DNA of 64,000 bases from Sipunculus nudus (Eukaryota; Annelida; Sipuncula; Golfingiida; Sipunculidae). Shown piece after piece: positions 23,490-33,910 of this stretch. The stretch covers positions 50,880,118 through 50,944,117 of the forward strand of contig CM049317.1 in the NCBI GenBank assembly GCA_026874595.1, in the 5' to 3' direction. Position 1 is the first letter of the stretch, and each line of letters opens with the position of its first letter. Under the pieces are notes generated by a model. That model ran no database searches. It was not told the origin of the DNA and saw nothing but the letters and a program-made list of their open reading frames with translations. Made by a program: the position numbers and the translations under genes.

Positions 23490-24135
23490 AAAATTTTGCA
23501 GGTTTATACATCTTGGATAGCTTTCTGGATTTTGTGGTAGGTGGCGCCACCTACATTTATGTTTACGCTGCAGACATCCAAGCTCATATCTCGGGAACCG
23601 TTTGACCGATTGGGCAAATATTTTTCATGTGTATAGATCTCACATAGCTCTTTATCATACGCAAAACTGGTGGCGCCACCTGCAACCATTTTTGCACAGG
23701 GTCCGTCTGTTTGTCTGTTGTGGGGTAAAATCACTCATATCTCTGCACTGGTTTAACTTATCTGCCTAAAATTTTGCAATTTAATACATCTTGGATAGCT
23801 TTCTTGATTTTATGACAGGTGGCGCCACTTACATTCACATATACGCTGCAGACCTCCAAGCTCATATCTCGGGAACCGTTTGGCCGATTGGGCCAAAATT
23901 TTGCATGTGTATAGATCTCACATAGCTCTTTATCATAAGCAAAACTGGTGGCGCCACCTGCAACAATTTTTGCACAGGGTCTGTCTGTTTGTCTGCCGTG
24001 GGATAAAATCACTCATATCTCAGCAGTGGTTTGACTTTTTTTCATTTGTATACAGCCTTGATAGCTTTCTGGATTTTGTGGTAGGTGGCACAGCCTACAT
24101 ACACATTTCGGCTGCAGACATCCATGCTAATATGC
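23490..24135. repeat. 281-bp tandem repeat, about 2.3 copies
   Basis: Units start TACATCTTGGATAGCTTTCT at 23507 and 23788, with a shorter, diverged third at 24051. Each full unit holds two palindromic GGTGGCGCCACC-type sites, CATATCTCGGGAACCGTTTG, and TTTTTGCACAGGGT. The minus strand of both full units keeps an open frame of about 76-84 codons with near-identical peptides. I do not recognise the peptide. Confidence 0.85.
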
Positions 24136-25302
24136 AACACACCTCACTCTATTTCCCCTTGTTACTCAATCCATGCCTCACTTCACCCGTCCGCCTTTGA
24201 TTTCGGCGGATACACGTAGTCGCTTGTCGACTACCCGTATTCTAGTTGTTATTATTATTGCTTCCGCCAGGAAGGTATGCGTCCATCCGCGTTCGTGTAT
24301 GTGTTTGTTTGTGTGTGTTTGTTCAGTACATAAGTCACACCAAGGAGATTACAGGGAAATATGGTGTTCAAACTTATGATTGTTTAAAAATTTATATTAA
24401 ATACTGGGTCTCGCGTTAGCTCACATTGGAGGTCTCCGGGAACTAACGAGCTGTTCCGAAGTCACGCCGAAGGGGGTACGTCTCTCGCGCTGTATCAATT
24501 AGCACCGGGCCTATCAGCGGCATCCCTTTTTGCCTTAGAGCAGCGAGTTAACCCCGCCAGCAACATCCGACACGGCCAGACTTTCACTTGATACTCCATC
24601 CCTGTAGACTCCTTGGTCACACAATCATGAAGTGAATCTCGTGAAATTTTCAGGAAAATACGGAAATAGGCCAATGAAGAATCGTTAAGATTTGGCGTGG
24701 ATCCGGAAAATAATCCGGATTCAGGAACATTATTCAGAAATATTCACAAATGTAAAGTCATTTATGCACGAAAGAACCTGGGATTATTGGCCGTCTTCAG
24801 AGCATTCCAAAAAATAGGGGAACCCTCCCCCCCTCCCCCCACGGCCTCTACACGCACACACTGCGGGGGCTAGCATTTCTAAGTTGACAACTTTCTAGTT
24901 ATAATGATGATCATGATGATAATGATTTTTATTAAAACTGTTAGTTCTATTATTATCATCATTAATATGTCTCCAGAAGGAAATTTGGTAAAATCCCGGA
25001 AACAGGACCACCTGTGGGGGTCAACCAAAATGGTCTTGTTAGCGGCCGTGTCGTGTAAGCGAAATAGTCATACTGACTGGCAATAATATGAGTATCTTCA
25101 GAAATATTATTCGATATTCTTTCGTAAAAGTTCGTTTAAAACACAGGCGCACATGGGCATGTTTATTTCATACGTTTTCGTCCAAGGCAGTTTTGAGTGT
25201 TCCATCAGAGCCCACACACGCTGTATATTGAAATATGTCAACATATCTTTATTTATTATATAACTCTATTTATTTTACATAGATTTTACAATTAGGTATT
25301 AT
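24136..25302. other. Intergenic, no gene seen
   Basis: Includes a GC-richer stretch at about 24410-24620 that I cannot classify, and a (GATGAT) patch near 24903. Confidence 0.45.
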
Positions 25303-25473
25303 AAGTAAGATGAGGCACTCTCCATAGCTCGGATAGTGGCATTCAGTTGTCTCTAGAAGTGGAGGAAACCGGAGAAAACCACCGATCTTGGACGGGCCAC
25401 TACAACCCTGGGATCGAACCTGGGCCGCCAGCGGCTATCGACTATTCAGGCATCATCGAACTACGTGGTCCCC
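25303..25473 (-). mobile_element. tRNA-derived SINE (minus strand)
   Basis: On the minus strand it begins GGGGACCACGTAGTTCGATG, has a B-box GGTTCGATCCC, then a body with GGTTTTCTCCGGTTTCC, and ends GAGAGTGCCTCATC. A 3' fragment of the same family lies at 61175-61216. The tRNA-like head and box spacing fit a Pol III SINE. Confidence 0.65.
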
Positions 25474-26265
25474 AAAGAGTACAGTGTTTCCGCATTTTAA
25501 CATTGCCATCAAGCAGGATGTTTTCTTATTTAAATAAAAGTTAAAACCTTAATACTGATGATGCGTTCACTTACTCAATACACATCATGGCTTCGTGACT
25601 GGTTCCCCTACATTTTGGGCCAATCATGGCCGGCAAGGCGGTAACGTCATTCAGCCAGACAACGTTTACATTTCTAATTTGTAAAGAATGTCACTGATTC
25701 CGAAAATGTATTAATATAGTCCATGTGCGTTACCTGAACAACTGCACGCAGGTTTCGATAACAGCTTCGTTCTGACTATATATTGTATACTGCGTAAAAC
25801 TGTTTGGCGTAATTACCAGGTTTGGTTCGTGCTGAAATGTTAGCTTTTACACGTAGGCGCCCTGGTGAATTCTATGGTTTAAGTAAGAGTCTACCCGGGT
25901 TCGTGGCGAATATTCAGTATCTTATGTGATTCATAAATTGAAGTGTTATAAAAATGAGTGACATTTTAGTGATTCTTCGATAAAAAAAGTATACCCGGTA
26001 TAAAACCTGTTTTCTCCTTCAACTTAAACATATTCAAGTATGATACAATTACGTTCAGCATTTTGCATGATTGAATCATATGTTAATATGGTTTAATGTG
26101 TATAAATTACTAATGATAAGAGGTTTGGACACAGCAACTGGGAGTCCGCCTAAATGGGTTCTTAAAGTAGTAAAAACGTTTGTTTGGTCGTTCATAAGAC
26201 TGTCCGCTACACCAGGTGTCTGGACCAGAGGGGTTTCCGCAGCCCAGGGTGACAATGTATGTATG

Positions 26266-26270
<5 letters not shown>
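25474..26270. other. Intergenic, no gene seen
   Basis: No coding or repeat structure that I can support before the TA array at 26271. Confidence 0.45.
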
Positions 26271-26327
<57 letters not shown>

Positions 26328-26386
26328 ATGTATATATACACACACACATGTATATATATATATATATAAATATATATATATATTAT
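26271..26386. repeat. (TA)n microsatellites with GTAT/CA edges
   Basis: TA array 26271-26324, a short CACACACA segment, then a second, impure TA array. Preceded by (GTAT)n. Confidence 0.95.
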
Positions 26387-26820
26387 CACATAAGGTATAT
26401 TGTAGATCTGAGTCACTTCCGCCGGTTTGGCCTCAGCAGTTGACCAGGTGAATGAATTTCAACTACAGGGATATCGATTTTCAGTATTTCCTTTTCGCAC
26501 GGTTGGGCATAGCGCAACGGACCGTTTCTTCAGAAAGTTCGTTTGTCTGGAGCTGCAGATTGCCAGTTTCTCCGCTAAACACAAGTTGCACAGATGCGAA
26601 TAGGTGTTTGACTGCGGGACTGGTGATGATGATGGTGAAGCTTTGTTGCTCGTCTTTCAGTGTCCATATGTTTTGCAAGCTCATTTTCGTGTGAGTGTGT
26701 CATGTGTTTGAAGGAGTTGGTGTCCTTGTAATACCTTTGTTTAAAGTATCCTCCGGTTATGTCAATGTACGTATTTATACTGAACCATCGCTGTGCACGT
26801 CGGCTTGGTACCAAACGGAC

Positions 26821-26821
<1 letters not shown>

Positions 26822-26865
<44 letters not shown>
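26822..26865. repeat. (TA)n microsatellite
   Basis: Uninterrupted TA array. Confidence 0.95.
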
Positions 26866-26869
<4 letters not shown>

Positions 26870-27550
26870 CATGAAGAAAATAAATGTAACACATGAACTT
26901 TTCAATTGTCACTTGCTGTTTATTGCGGCAAGTCATTCTTGTAAAAAGATCTTTCGATAGCGAAGAAACGTCTGTTTATCACGCAGAGCGGGCCATATGT
27001 CTCATAATACCAGAAATCAATCATATTGTTTTGGCGCGTTTCCTCACGACGTTATCTGTCAATTACCAAGTGCAAGTGTCCGCCGTCACTTTAAAGGGTC
27101 CCCTGGAGCGATTACCGGGTATGATTCTTCGTATTGACAAGGTAGCTCTACTAAGTTGGCGGGCATCCATGTTAAACTTGGCACGAGTTGTGTTACAGGC
27201 TCATCACAGCAACAATCTGTGGTCTTTTTTATCTTTTGAATCCAAGCGCCTCCCGGTATATTTCAATAAGGTATCATGGACTCCTTAACTTGTCAATTGT
27301 TCAGTTTACCAAGATTAATAAATACTGCAAGCTGAAGGGGGTCGTAGTTTAGGAAGGCAGATATGAGGGTCAGATTATATTAAAACATATAAAAACTGAA
27401 AGATTAGTTTGAAAACTGGGAAAACACAGGCCACTTACCTCTAGCAGATTTATTTTTTGAGTCCTTGTTTTTTATCCAGCAATTATGACCTAAGTACTAC
27501 ACATTTCTGTTTTTTATATCGCTTGCCTTGCTTTCTGTTTGTCTCCCCCC

Positions 27551-27553
<3 letters not shown>
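26866..27553. other. Intergenic with one unassigned 131-codon frame
   Basis: A plus-strand frame at 26893-27288 is open for 131 codons. It shows no motif, signal peptide or domain that I recognise, and there is no support for it being a gene. Confidence 0.35.

Positions 27554-27602
<49 letters not shown>
27554..27602. repeat. (CT)n microsatellite
   Basis: Nearly pure CT array. Confidence 0.95.
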
Positions 27603-27604
<2 letters not shown>

Positions 27605-27993
27605 AGTATGTCCCCTTCTTCTTCTCCTCTCGCTATCCTATTGTTGTCTGTATCTCTATGTTTCTCTGTCTATTTTTTTTGTTTCTGTCTTACACCTCCT
27701 CACATTTTGGACCTTTATTCGATTCATTTTTGTATCAATATTTCTATAAACATGCGTGCTGTGTTTATACTTGGATTATCATTCTAAAATTTAATAAAGT
27801 AAAAGGTTCAGAAGAGAAAAACCAAAAAGAAATATTTTTTCCCGCAATTTAATAAATCTATAAAACCATTAAAAAGAAAAACGCACATGCTGTGAGGGAA
27901 AAGAGATGCTGGTGAACTTTAAAAAATAACCATTTTGAGTCATATTTAAGTGCGACGTGTACTTAAGAGTCTGGCACCATTTTTCTTATTAAA

Positions 27994-28068
27994 TAACAGG
28001 TCATATTACGCTTCCGCTTTGTTCCCGCTTCATCAACATGAAGCGGAACAGTAATATGACCTGTTTAA
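27994..28068. repeat. Imperfect hairpin
   Basis: AACAGGTCATATTAC (27995-28009) pairs with GTAATATGACCTGTT (28051-28065). Inside, GTTCCCGCTTCAT pairs with ATGAAGCGGAAC. The left arm has an extra GCTTCCGCTTT, seemingly a local duplication. Confidence 0.8.
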
Positions 28069-29158
28069 ATAATAAAAGTGAGTACCTTTCTTGTTCCGAG
28101 AGTCCTGACACGTTTTTACCAATAACTTTATTTTCCTGAATAGAAGCGTACAGAATAAATATAGATGCATTTATATGTATTAATAATTTACCAGATATCT
28201 TTGATGTAAAATAAATAAAACATGAAAAGTCTTTTTTTACCAAAATAATGATGGACATTGCATACAAAATCCAATTATGAAATTATTTTACAATAATACA
28301 ATTATACAATTATGAAAAATCGTGATACTTATCAATGAATCGTATCGACTGGTACCAAGGTACGGATATGATGATATAACTGATTGTACCCTGGCTTAGT
28401 AATGGACAGATTTATCGTTTAATTTCAGCAGGACCATGAGTCTTCAGGGAATACTCCATCAACCTAGTTGAGCTCTTGTCTGATTTAATTATGTGTTGCA
28501 GGTATTTAAATCATCATACACTCCTTTATGTGAAAGGAAAATAATCAGTGCGTTAGATATTTATAGCACAATAAATAAACATAAAGGTTTGGAAATATTC
28601 ATAAAAAAGCATACGGTTGTAGTCATTTTGTTCGCGAAGGGGTTTAAATTCGCAATATTCGCGAAAAGGGGATTATCGCTTAAATATAATTTTCGTGAAT
28701 AAGAGGTTCCATTGTTGAAGGCAAAAGTTGACATTAATAATTGATGACATTGAATAAAAGATCTTTCGAATTGTCTGCAATTAACGAACAATGTTTTTTT
28801 TAAGACGATTCTATGCACATAGTAATATGTAATATATGATATAATTTATTCACCATTGTGTAAAGATCTTTTGTATTGTGGATTGCGAAAATGGAACCCT
28901 CGCGACACAAATACAAAAAGTGAAAATCTCGAAATATTAACCCCGCGAATATGAAGCTACCACAGTATGCATTTATACGTACACGTCATAGGTGTTATCA
29001 GGAAGAATGGTTCTTGCGTATTTTTTACAGGGGGGTCAAATCAGTATAGAAATGACCCCTGTTTAAGCCAGTTATTCACCACTCTTATTAAATACTAGGT
29101 CGATGTATTTAATCGAGCGGAAAATGTTTACCAAATTTTTACCTTCATCCATGTAATC

Positions 29159-29853
29159 TGTTACGGGGTGACATAAAAGCGGACCGAACTGTCTCGCTAG
29201 TGAATCTTGCTTTACAAGCGAAGCAGTTGGAACGCCAGACATGTGCGCCACCGACATGGGTTTGAATCCCGGATCGGCCCAGTATTTTCCCCTGAGCAAT
29301 TTGTCTTCGTAGCAGATGGGGGCTCGTCCAAAAAAAGTCCAAAACGTGTGCCTGGGGAATGTTGGTTTGAAGTGATTAGAAAATTACCGCCACCAAGTTC
29401 ACTAAAGTGTGACTCCTGGGATAGTCTTGTACTGATAGCAGAACGCTCTTATGAGGGGGTGTGTATCGGGGTGACATAAAAGCGGACCAAACTGTCTTGC
29501 TGGTGAAGCTTGCTTTTCTAGCGAAGTTGGAACGCCGGACTTGTGCGCCACCGACATAGGTTCGAATCCCGGATCGGCCCAGTATTTTCCCCTGAGCAAT
29601 TTATGTTCGTAACAAATGGGGGCTCGTCCAAAGTGACGGCAAACTTTGTGGCCCAGGGAATGGTGGTTTGAAGTGACTGAGTAATTACCGCCACCTAGCT
29701 CACCAAAGTGTGACTCCTTGGACAGTTAATCTTGTTCTGAGAGCAGAACGCTCTTAAGAGGGGGTGTGTTACGTGGTGTCATAAAAGCGGACCGAACTGT
29801 CTCGCTAATGAAGCTTGCTTTTATTTTCCCCTGAATAATTTGTCTTCGTAACA
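29159..29853 (+). mobile_element. TRIM-like miniature LTR retrotransposon in tandem form
   Basis: Three short LTRs (29159-29314, 29462-29614, 29767-29853) alternate with two internal segments of about 147-152 bp. LTRs begin TGTTACG or TGTATCG and end CGTAACA or CGTAGCA. Two bases after LTRs 1 and 2 comes TGGGGGCTCGTCC (29317-29329, 29617-29629), the classical primer binding site for tRNA-Pro. Just before LTRs 2 and 3 are purine tracts ATGAGGGGG and AAGAGGGGG. The internal segments have no ORF, so replication would depend on another element's proteins. LTR 2 also carries TAGCGAAGTTGG and GGTTCGAATCC, matching tRNA A and B boxes at tRNA-like spacing. LTR 3 has lost that middle part. No target duplication is seen. 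Confidence 0.75.
29519..29569 (+). promoter_or_regulatory. tRNA-like Pol III A and B boxes within the LTR
   Basis: A-box-like TAGCGAAGTTGG (29519-29530) and B box GGTTCGAATCC (29559-29569) sit in LTR 2 with CGCCGGACTTGTG between, as in a tRNA body. LTR 1 has a diverged version. Function is inferred. Confidence 0.5.
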
Positions 29854-29855
29854 AC

Positions 29856-30822
29856 CTGAAGCTGGATTCGCACTACAGCGTTATCGCCGATGTTTACCGA
29901 CGTTTGGGAAAACGTCTAGCTCCGCCAGTAAAGTTAATGAAAGTTGATGTTCGTTGGCGAACGGTAGCGAACGTCGTGGTCGTTGCCGACAATTTCCCGA
30001 CGTTTGAAAATAAACGTTGGAGAAAGTTGTGCGCGGTTTGCAAACGTTCCTGAGCAAGTTGTGCAGATATTGCCCAAAATGAGCTCTATTGGCGAACGTC
30101 GAATGAGACGATGGCGGTGGCGAACATACGCTCATTGGCGTCAATTTATCTTCCCGGCTGGGGGGGGGGGGGGGGGGGGGGACTCGCAGACACACCCACA
30201 CATGCACTCACAAGTGAACTTTTATGAGAAAATACGATATTATTTTTCAATGATAAGTTTATTCGTAACAAAGTTTAGATAAAATATTTAATATTAAACT
30301 TATAAATGGAAAAAAAGTCTATTATTCTGTTTATTAAAAATGTCATTTGCAATATACAAATATTATTCTCTGAATAGTGGAGGGGGATGATTACATTGAC
30401 CATCCCCCCTTGCCAAAAAATGGGGGGGACATATACCTTCAACCCTATAATGACGCCCCTGCATACACCTCAAAAGCTCCAGGTTACCAGGAAGTGTCCC
30501 CAAGCGCTTCAGCTTTTTAACGGAACGTCGCCTGACGCCGACTTCAGCTGATACACGCTGAGTATTCGTTTGCCTGTAATAATTCTACTAAGTCCGCGAC
30601 CTCTACATACACACAAGGTCTTAAATTGGGAAAAGTACGCCCTCGCTAATAAAGAATTAATGCATGTCAGCAATCTTTCGTAAAAGTGGATATGCATATG
30701 CGCTAGATTTAAAAAATCCTTCTTCCGAACGTAATTTCGCCGACGTTTGAGCTAATCTCTCTGACTTTTCAAATTCTGGCTAACGCTCGTATACGAACGT
30801 TTATAGTGTGAATCCACCTTTA
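29856..30822. mobile_element. Element with GGATTCACACTA-type inverted ends
   Basis: The left end CTGAAGCTGGATTCGCACTA is mirrored by TAGTGTGAATCCACCTTTAAG at the right. The subterminal zones both contain CGCCGAyGTTT and ACGTT-rich sequence. Possible PIF/Harbinger type from the TGA/TTA flanks. The interior has a 22-bp G-run (30160-30181) and a nested hAT-like end (GACGCCCCTG near 30460). Confidence 0.5.
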
Positions 30823-30844
30823 AGATGGCAGGTTGCATATGTAC

Positions 30845-31075
30845 AGAAGTAAGAGAGGTCACTGGTTATAAAACGCCTTCTTTCAAAACTCAGATTCGTC
30901 TGACTTGCTGCCAGTTGTCCTTGTTGAATGTGTTTGGTTTATTTTGGCGGGCCCCGAAGTTATAAACACGCGGATATTAACAATACGAACAGCTCGTGTG
31001 CGTTATGATCGGCGTTTTCTGGATTATTTTACTAAAAAAAAAGGTTTAAGGGATTATATTTAGACGTCATATACC
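30845..31075 (+). repeat. Dispersed repeat, copy 2 (plus orientation)
   Basis: Shares CATCTGACTTG-like, CCAG.TGTCCTTGTT, ATTTTGGCGGGCC and GTTATAAACACG motifs, in order, with 45850-46080. Confidence 0.7.
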
Positions 31076-31195
31076 GGAACTGGTCCATTTATAGTAAGGT
31101 ATTTCTATATCATAGACATGTATCTTCAGGACTTCCATAATAGATCATTCAGACCACACTAGCGACAACTGGCGGAGAAGAAGCGAAAACTGAGG

Positions 31196-31198
<3 letters not shown>

Positions 31199-31267
<69 letters not shown>
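31199..31267. repeat. (TA)n microsatellite
   Basis: One of the longest TA arrays of the window. Confidence 0.95.
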
Positions 31268-31269
<2 letters not shown>

Positions 31270-31571
31270 GTATCATAAACAGTTAGTTTTACTTCATGTA
31301 CTACAGAACTGTTTCATGAGTACAGCTGACTAGCCGGCTCACTCTTCAGGTACTAACTGAACTGATCAGATATGCGGGTAAAGTTCGCCATAATAGGTCG
31401 GATAAATCCGGGGTTATTCGGTTCGGTGGGGCTGTCGTTGGGGCCCAGGTGGCTATTGTGTTGCGCTGGTTCCGTGGGGATTTGTGTGATTACTTAACGT
31501 TACAAAGCAGGTGTTTGGCCTTGTTAAGTTATCACACAAATCCCCACGGAACTAACTGTTTATGATACATT
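31267..31571. repeat. Split fold-back (two-part inverted repeat)
   Basis: 31550-31571 is the exact reverse complement of 31267-31288. The adjoining 31523-31552 is the reverse complement of 31469-31498 with one mismatch. The right arm is thus contiguous while the left arm is interrupted by 180 bp. Both junctions share GTT. Confidence 0.9.
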
Positions 31572-31649
31572 ATTAGTGCTCCCCTGCATGGTCGAGCACG
31601 TTTACTATGACGTATTGAAATTCTATGTGTATTACTTTGATTATGTATA

Positions 31650-32714
31650 CAGTTAAACCTCGTTGTGTCGAAGTCGAAGGGACTAGCGAATTTACTTCGA
31701 CACAACCGGAGTTCGAGACAACCGGTGTTCATTATATTCAACCTTCTGCAGCCGTGATTATTATCGATAAATACTGCACATGTATCGGGCCTATATTATA
31801 TAGTTCTCACAAATGTTTGCGTAAATCCTTTAGATTTCTTATTATTGTTTCTTTTCATTCTTTTAATTTGTTGAGACGATTTCTTTTAGCGTCATTAAAT
31901 TTCAAGGTGAAAAAGAAAAAAAGTGTGTGTAGAGAGAGCGATAGAGAGAGAGAAAGAGAGAGATTGAACGGGGTTTATATGGTCTTTACACCATGCAGCT
32001 TACGGTTAGCGGCCCGCGACGCCATAGAAAACACGACACGAACAATATAAAAGTGAAGCAGTAATACAGTATTACGTACTCTATGGTAAATATGAGTCAG
32101 TCTGATGTAGATCTCATCTTCCTCCCTTTATATAGAGTTCTGTATGTTTATCCTAGACACATTAAAGGGAAGGATTGAATTATGTTGGGTTTATCAATAA
32201 CTACTCATTAATGCTTTGTCGGCGAGAGAAGAAAGGTGTGATCATGAGTAACTAATTGGCAAGTAGGTAAACAACGGACTAGGTATGTAAGACATCGCGC
32301 TTGTTGAGTAAGATCTTTGCCGGTATTAATTATGTAACTGGTCGTCGCGGCCTTAGGTATGGTTGTTGGACCGTGCACAACTGTTTTCAAATTATTAAAG
32401 CGCCATGACCTCGAGTCGCGCTTGATGAGTGAGAACCTTGCCGGTATTAATTAATTATGACTGGTCATCACGGCTCAATCATGAATGACGGGCCGTGCAC
32501 AACTGTTATCCAAACATGACTTCGAGTTAAGCGATAGAAATATTAGCTGGGGACCGACAAAACACCTCAACACATCAGGGTTTTCGACACATCCGACTTC
32601 GACACAAGCGGAGTTAAAATAGTAAAGTTTTAACTGTTTTTTGCAGGGACCCCACATTCGACTTCGACACATGCGGAAATTCGACTTAACCGACTTCGAC
32701 ACAACGAGGTTTCA

Positions 32715-32717
<3 letters not shown>
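31650..32717. mobile_element. TA-flanked TIR element, 1.07 kb
   Basis: Starts CAGTTAAACCTCGTTGTGTC and ends with the near-exact inverse GACACAACGAGGTTTCACTG, about 28 bp of inverted repeat, with TA on both sides. Subterminal ACTTCGACACA motifs are repeated near both ends. It is non-coding. It holds a (GA)n run near 31935-31965 and an internal duplication of about 120 bp at 32295-32510. Confidence 0.8.
32295..32510. repeat. ~120-bp tandem duplication
   Basis: TCGCGCTTG.TGAGT, TTGCCGGTATTAATTA, ACTGGTC and CCGTGCACAACTGTT occur twice in order (from 32295 and from 32415). Confidence 0.85.
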
Positions 32718-32787
<70 letters not shown>

Positions 32788-32790
32788 TAC
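32718..32790. repeat. (TA)n microsatellite starting at a transposon end
   Basis: The array starts at the TA target site of the 31650-32717 element. Confidence 0.95.
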
Positions 32791-32985
32791 ACACATTGGG
32801 TTCGATTGACTTTACATGTTTATGGCTACCTGAGGTTTCATGTTGCATTTATGATAAGTGCGACAATCATCAGGCCACATGTATTTGAACCTGCAATAAC
32901 AGAAACAGAAATGAAGTATCTTAATATACTAAGCTACCGGTATCAGTAAGGGAGAAACATATTAAACATTAAACAAAGAGTGGGT

Positions 32986-32989
<4 letters not shown>

Positions 32990-33048
<59 letters not shown>

Positions 33049-33200
33049 TATGTGTGTATGCGAGAGAATAAACATATATGTGTGTGAGAATATATATTAC
33101 ATACATACATACATACATGCATACATACATACACATATACATACATATAAGTAGGGGCATAGGGGTGTCATATCATGATATATTCCATGGAGAGAGGGAT
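32990..33200. repeat. Composite repeat A: TA array, CATA array, unique tail
   Basis: A TA array (32995-33046), then GTGTGTGAGAATATATATTA, (CATA)n, and a tail with GGAGAGAGGGATTGAAC. The same order recurs at 33612-33910. Confidence 0.8.
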
Positions 33201-33309
33201 TGAACATATTAAGTTGGCTCATGGTATATGTACCAAGTGCCAAGTATTTAATACAATATTCCAAGGAAACCTTACATTCAGATTTGTAGTACAAATCTAA
33301 TATCTAATA

Positions 33310-33375
33310 ATCTTACTGGGATCGGAACCCAGACTGCTATTTCTTTTGGCACTAACTGGTTGCCCCCTGACCATG
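33310..33375 (-). mobile_element. Possible tRNA-like SINE fragment
   Basis: On the minus strand it has a B-box-like GGGTTCCGATCCC preceded by AACCAGTTAGTGCC, in tRNA-like order. Too short to be sure. Confidence 0.3.
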
Positions 33376-33483
33376 CATGAGATTATTGAATTTATATTTA
33401 AATTTTGTCTCCTTCATGATAAAGAAAGGTCGATATAAAACAAAAACTACCACTCCTAATTAGTACTACTAGAACACTCCTAC

Positions 33484-33486
<3 letters not shown>

Positions 33487-33541
<55 letters not shown>

Positions 33542-33545
33542 ATAT
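33487..33545. repeat. (TA)n microsatellite
   Basis: TA array with one TTTA interruption. Confidence 0.95.
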
Positions 33546-33608
33546 GAACCAACTGTTCTGTGTATTCATATTCCATAACTATATACATTCAACCAGCATG
33601 GCTATTCG

Positions 33609-33611
<3 letters not shown>

Positions 33612-33676
<65 letters not shown>

Positions 33677-33910
33677 CGAGAAAATATATAAATATGTGTG
33701 TGAGAATATATATTATATTTACATACATACATACATACAGACATACACAGATACAAATTAGTAGGAGCATGGAGGTGTGCCTATAAGACAATCACCTCTG
33801 TTTAACCTTTGGTTAAATTAAGAAAACACGCGTAGGAGTAAAGTTGCGATTCCTGATGGCGACAATCATGTTATATCGCATGGAGAGAGGGATTGAACTG
33901 GGCTAATTCC
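33612..33910. repeat. Composite repeat B, duplicate of repeat A
   Basis: TA array (33612-33659), (GT)n, GTGTGTGAGAATATATATTA, (CATA)n and GGAGAGAGGGATTGAAC, as at 32990-33200. Confidence 0.8.

Noticed and set aside
23181-23550. Ile-, Asn- and Tyr-rich frames
   Set aside because: Translation of trinucleotide repeats.
23490-24135. CRISPR-like array
   Set aside because: Units are 281-bp head-to-tail repeats without spacers, in animal DNA.
26893-27288. 131-codon frame as a gene
   Set aside because: No motif, splice context or homology I can name; possible by chance in this length of sequence.
29519-29590. Stand-alone tRNA gene
   Set aside because: A and B boxes are present but the acceptor stem and anticodon arm do not fold convincingly and the unit lies within a repeated LTR.
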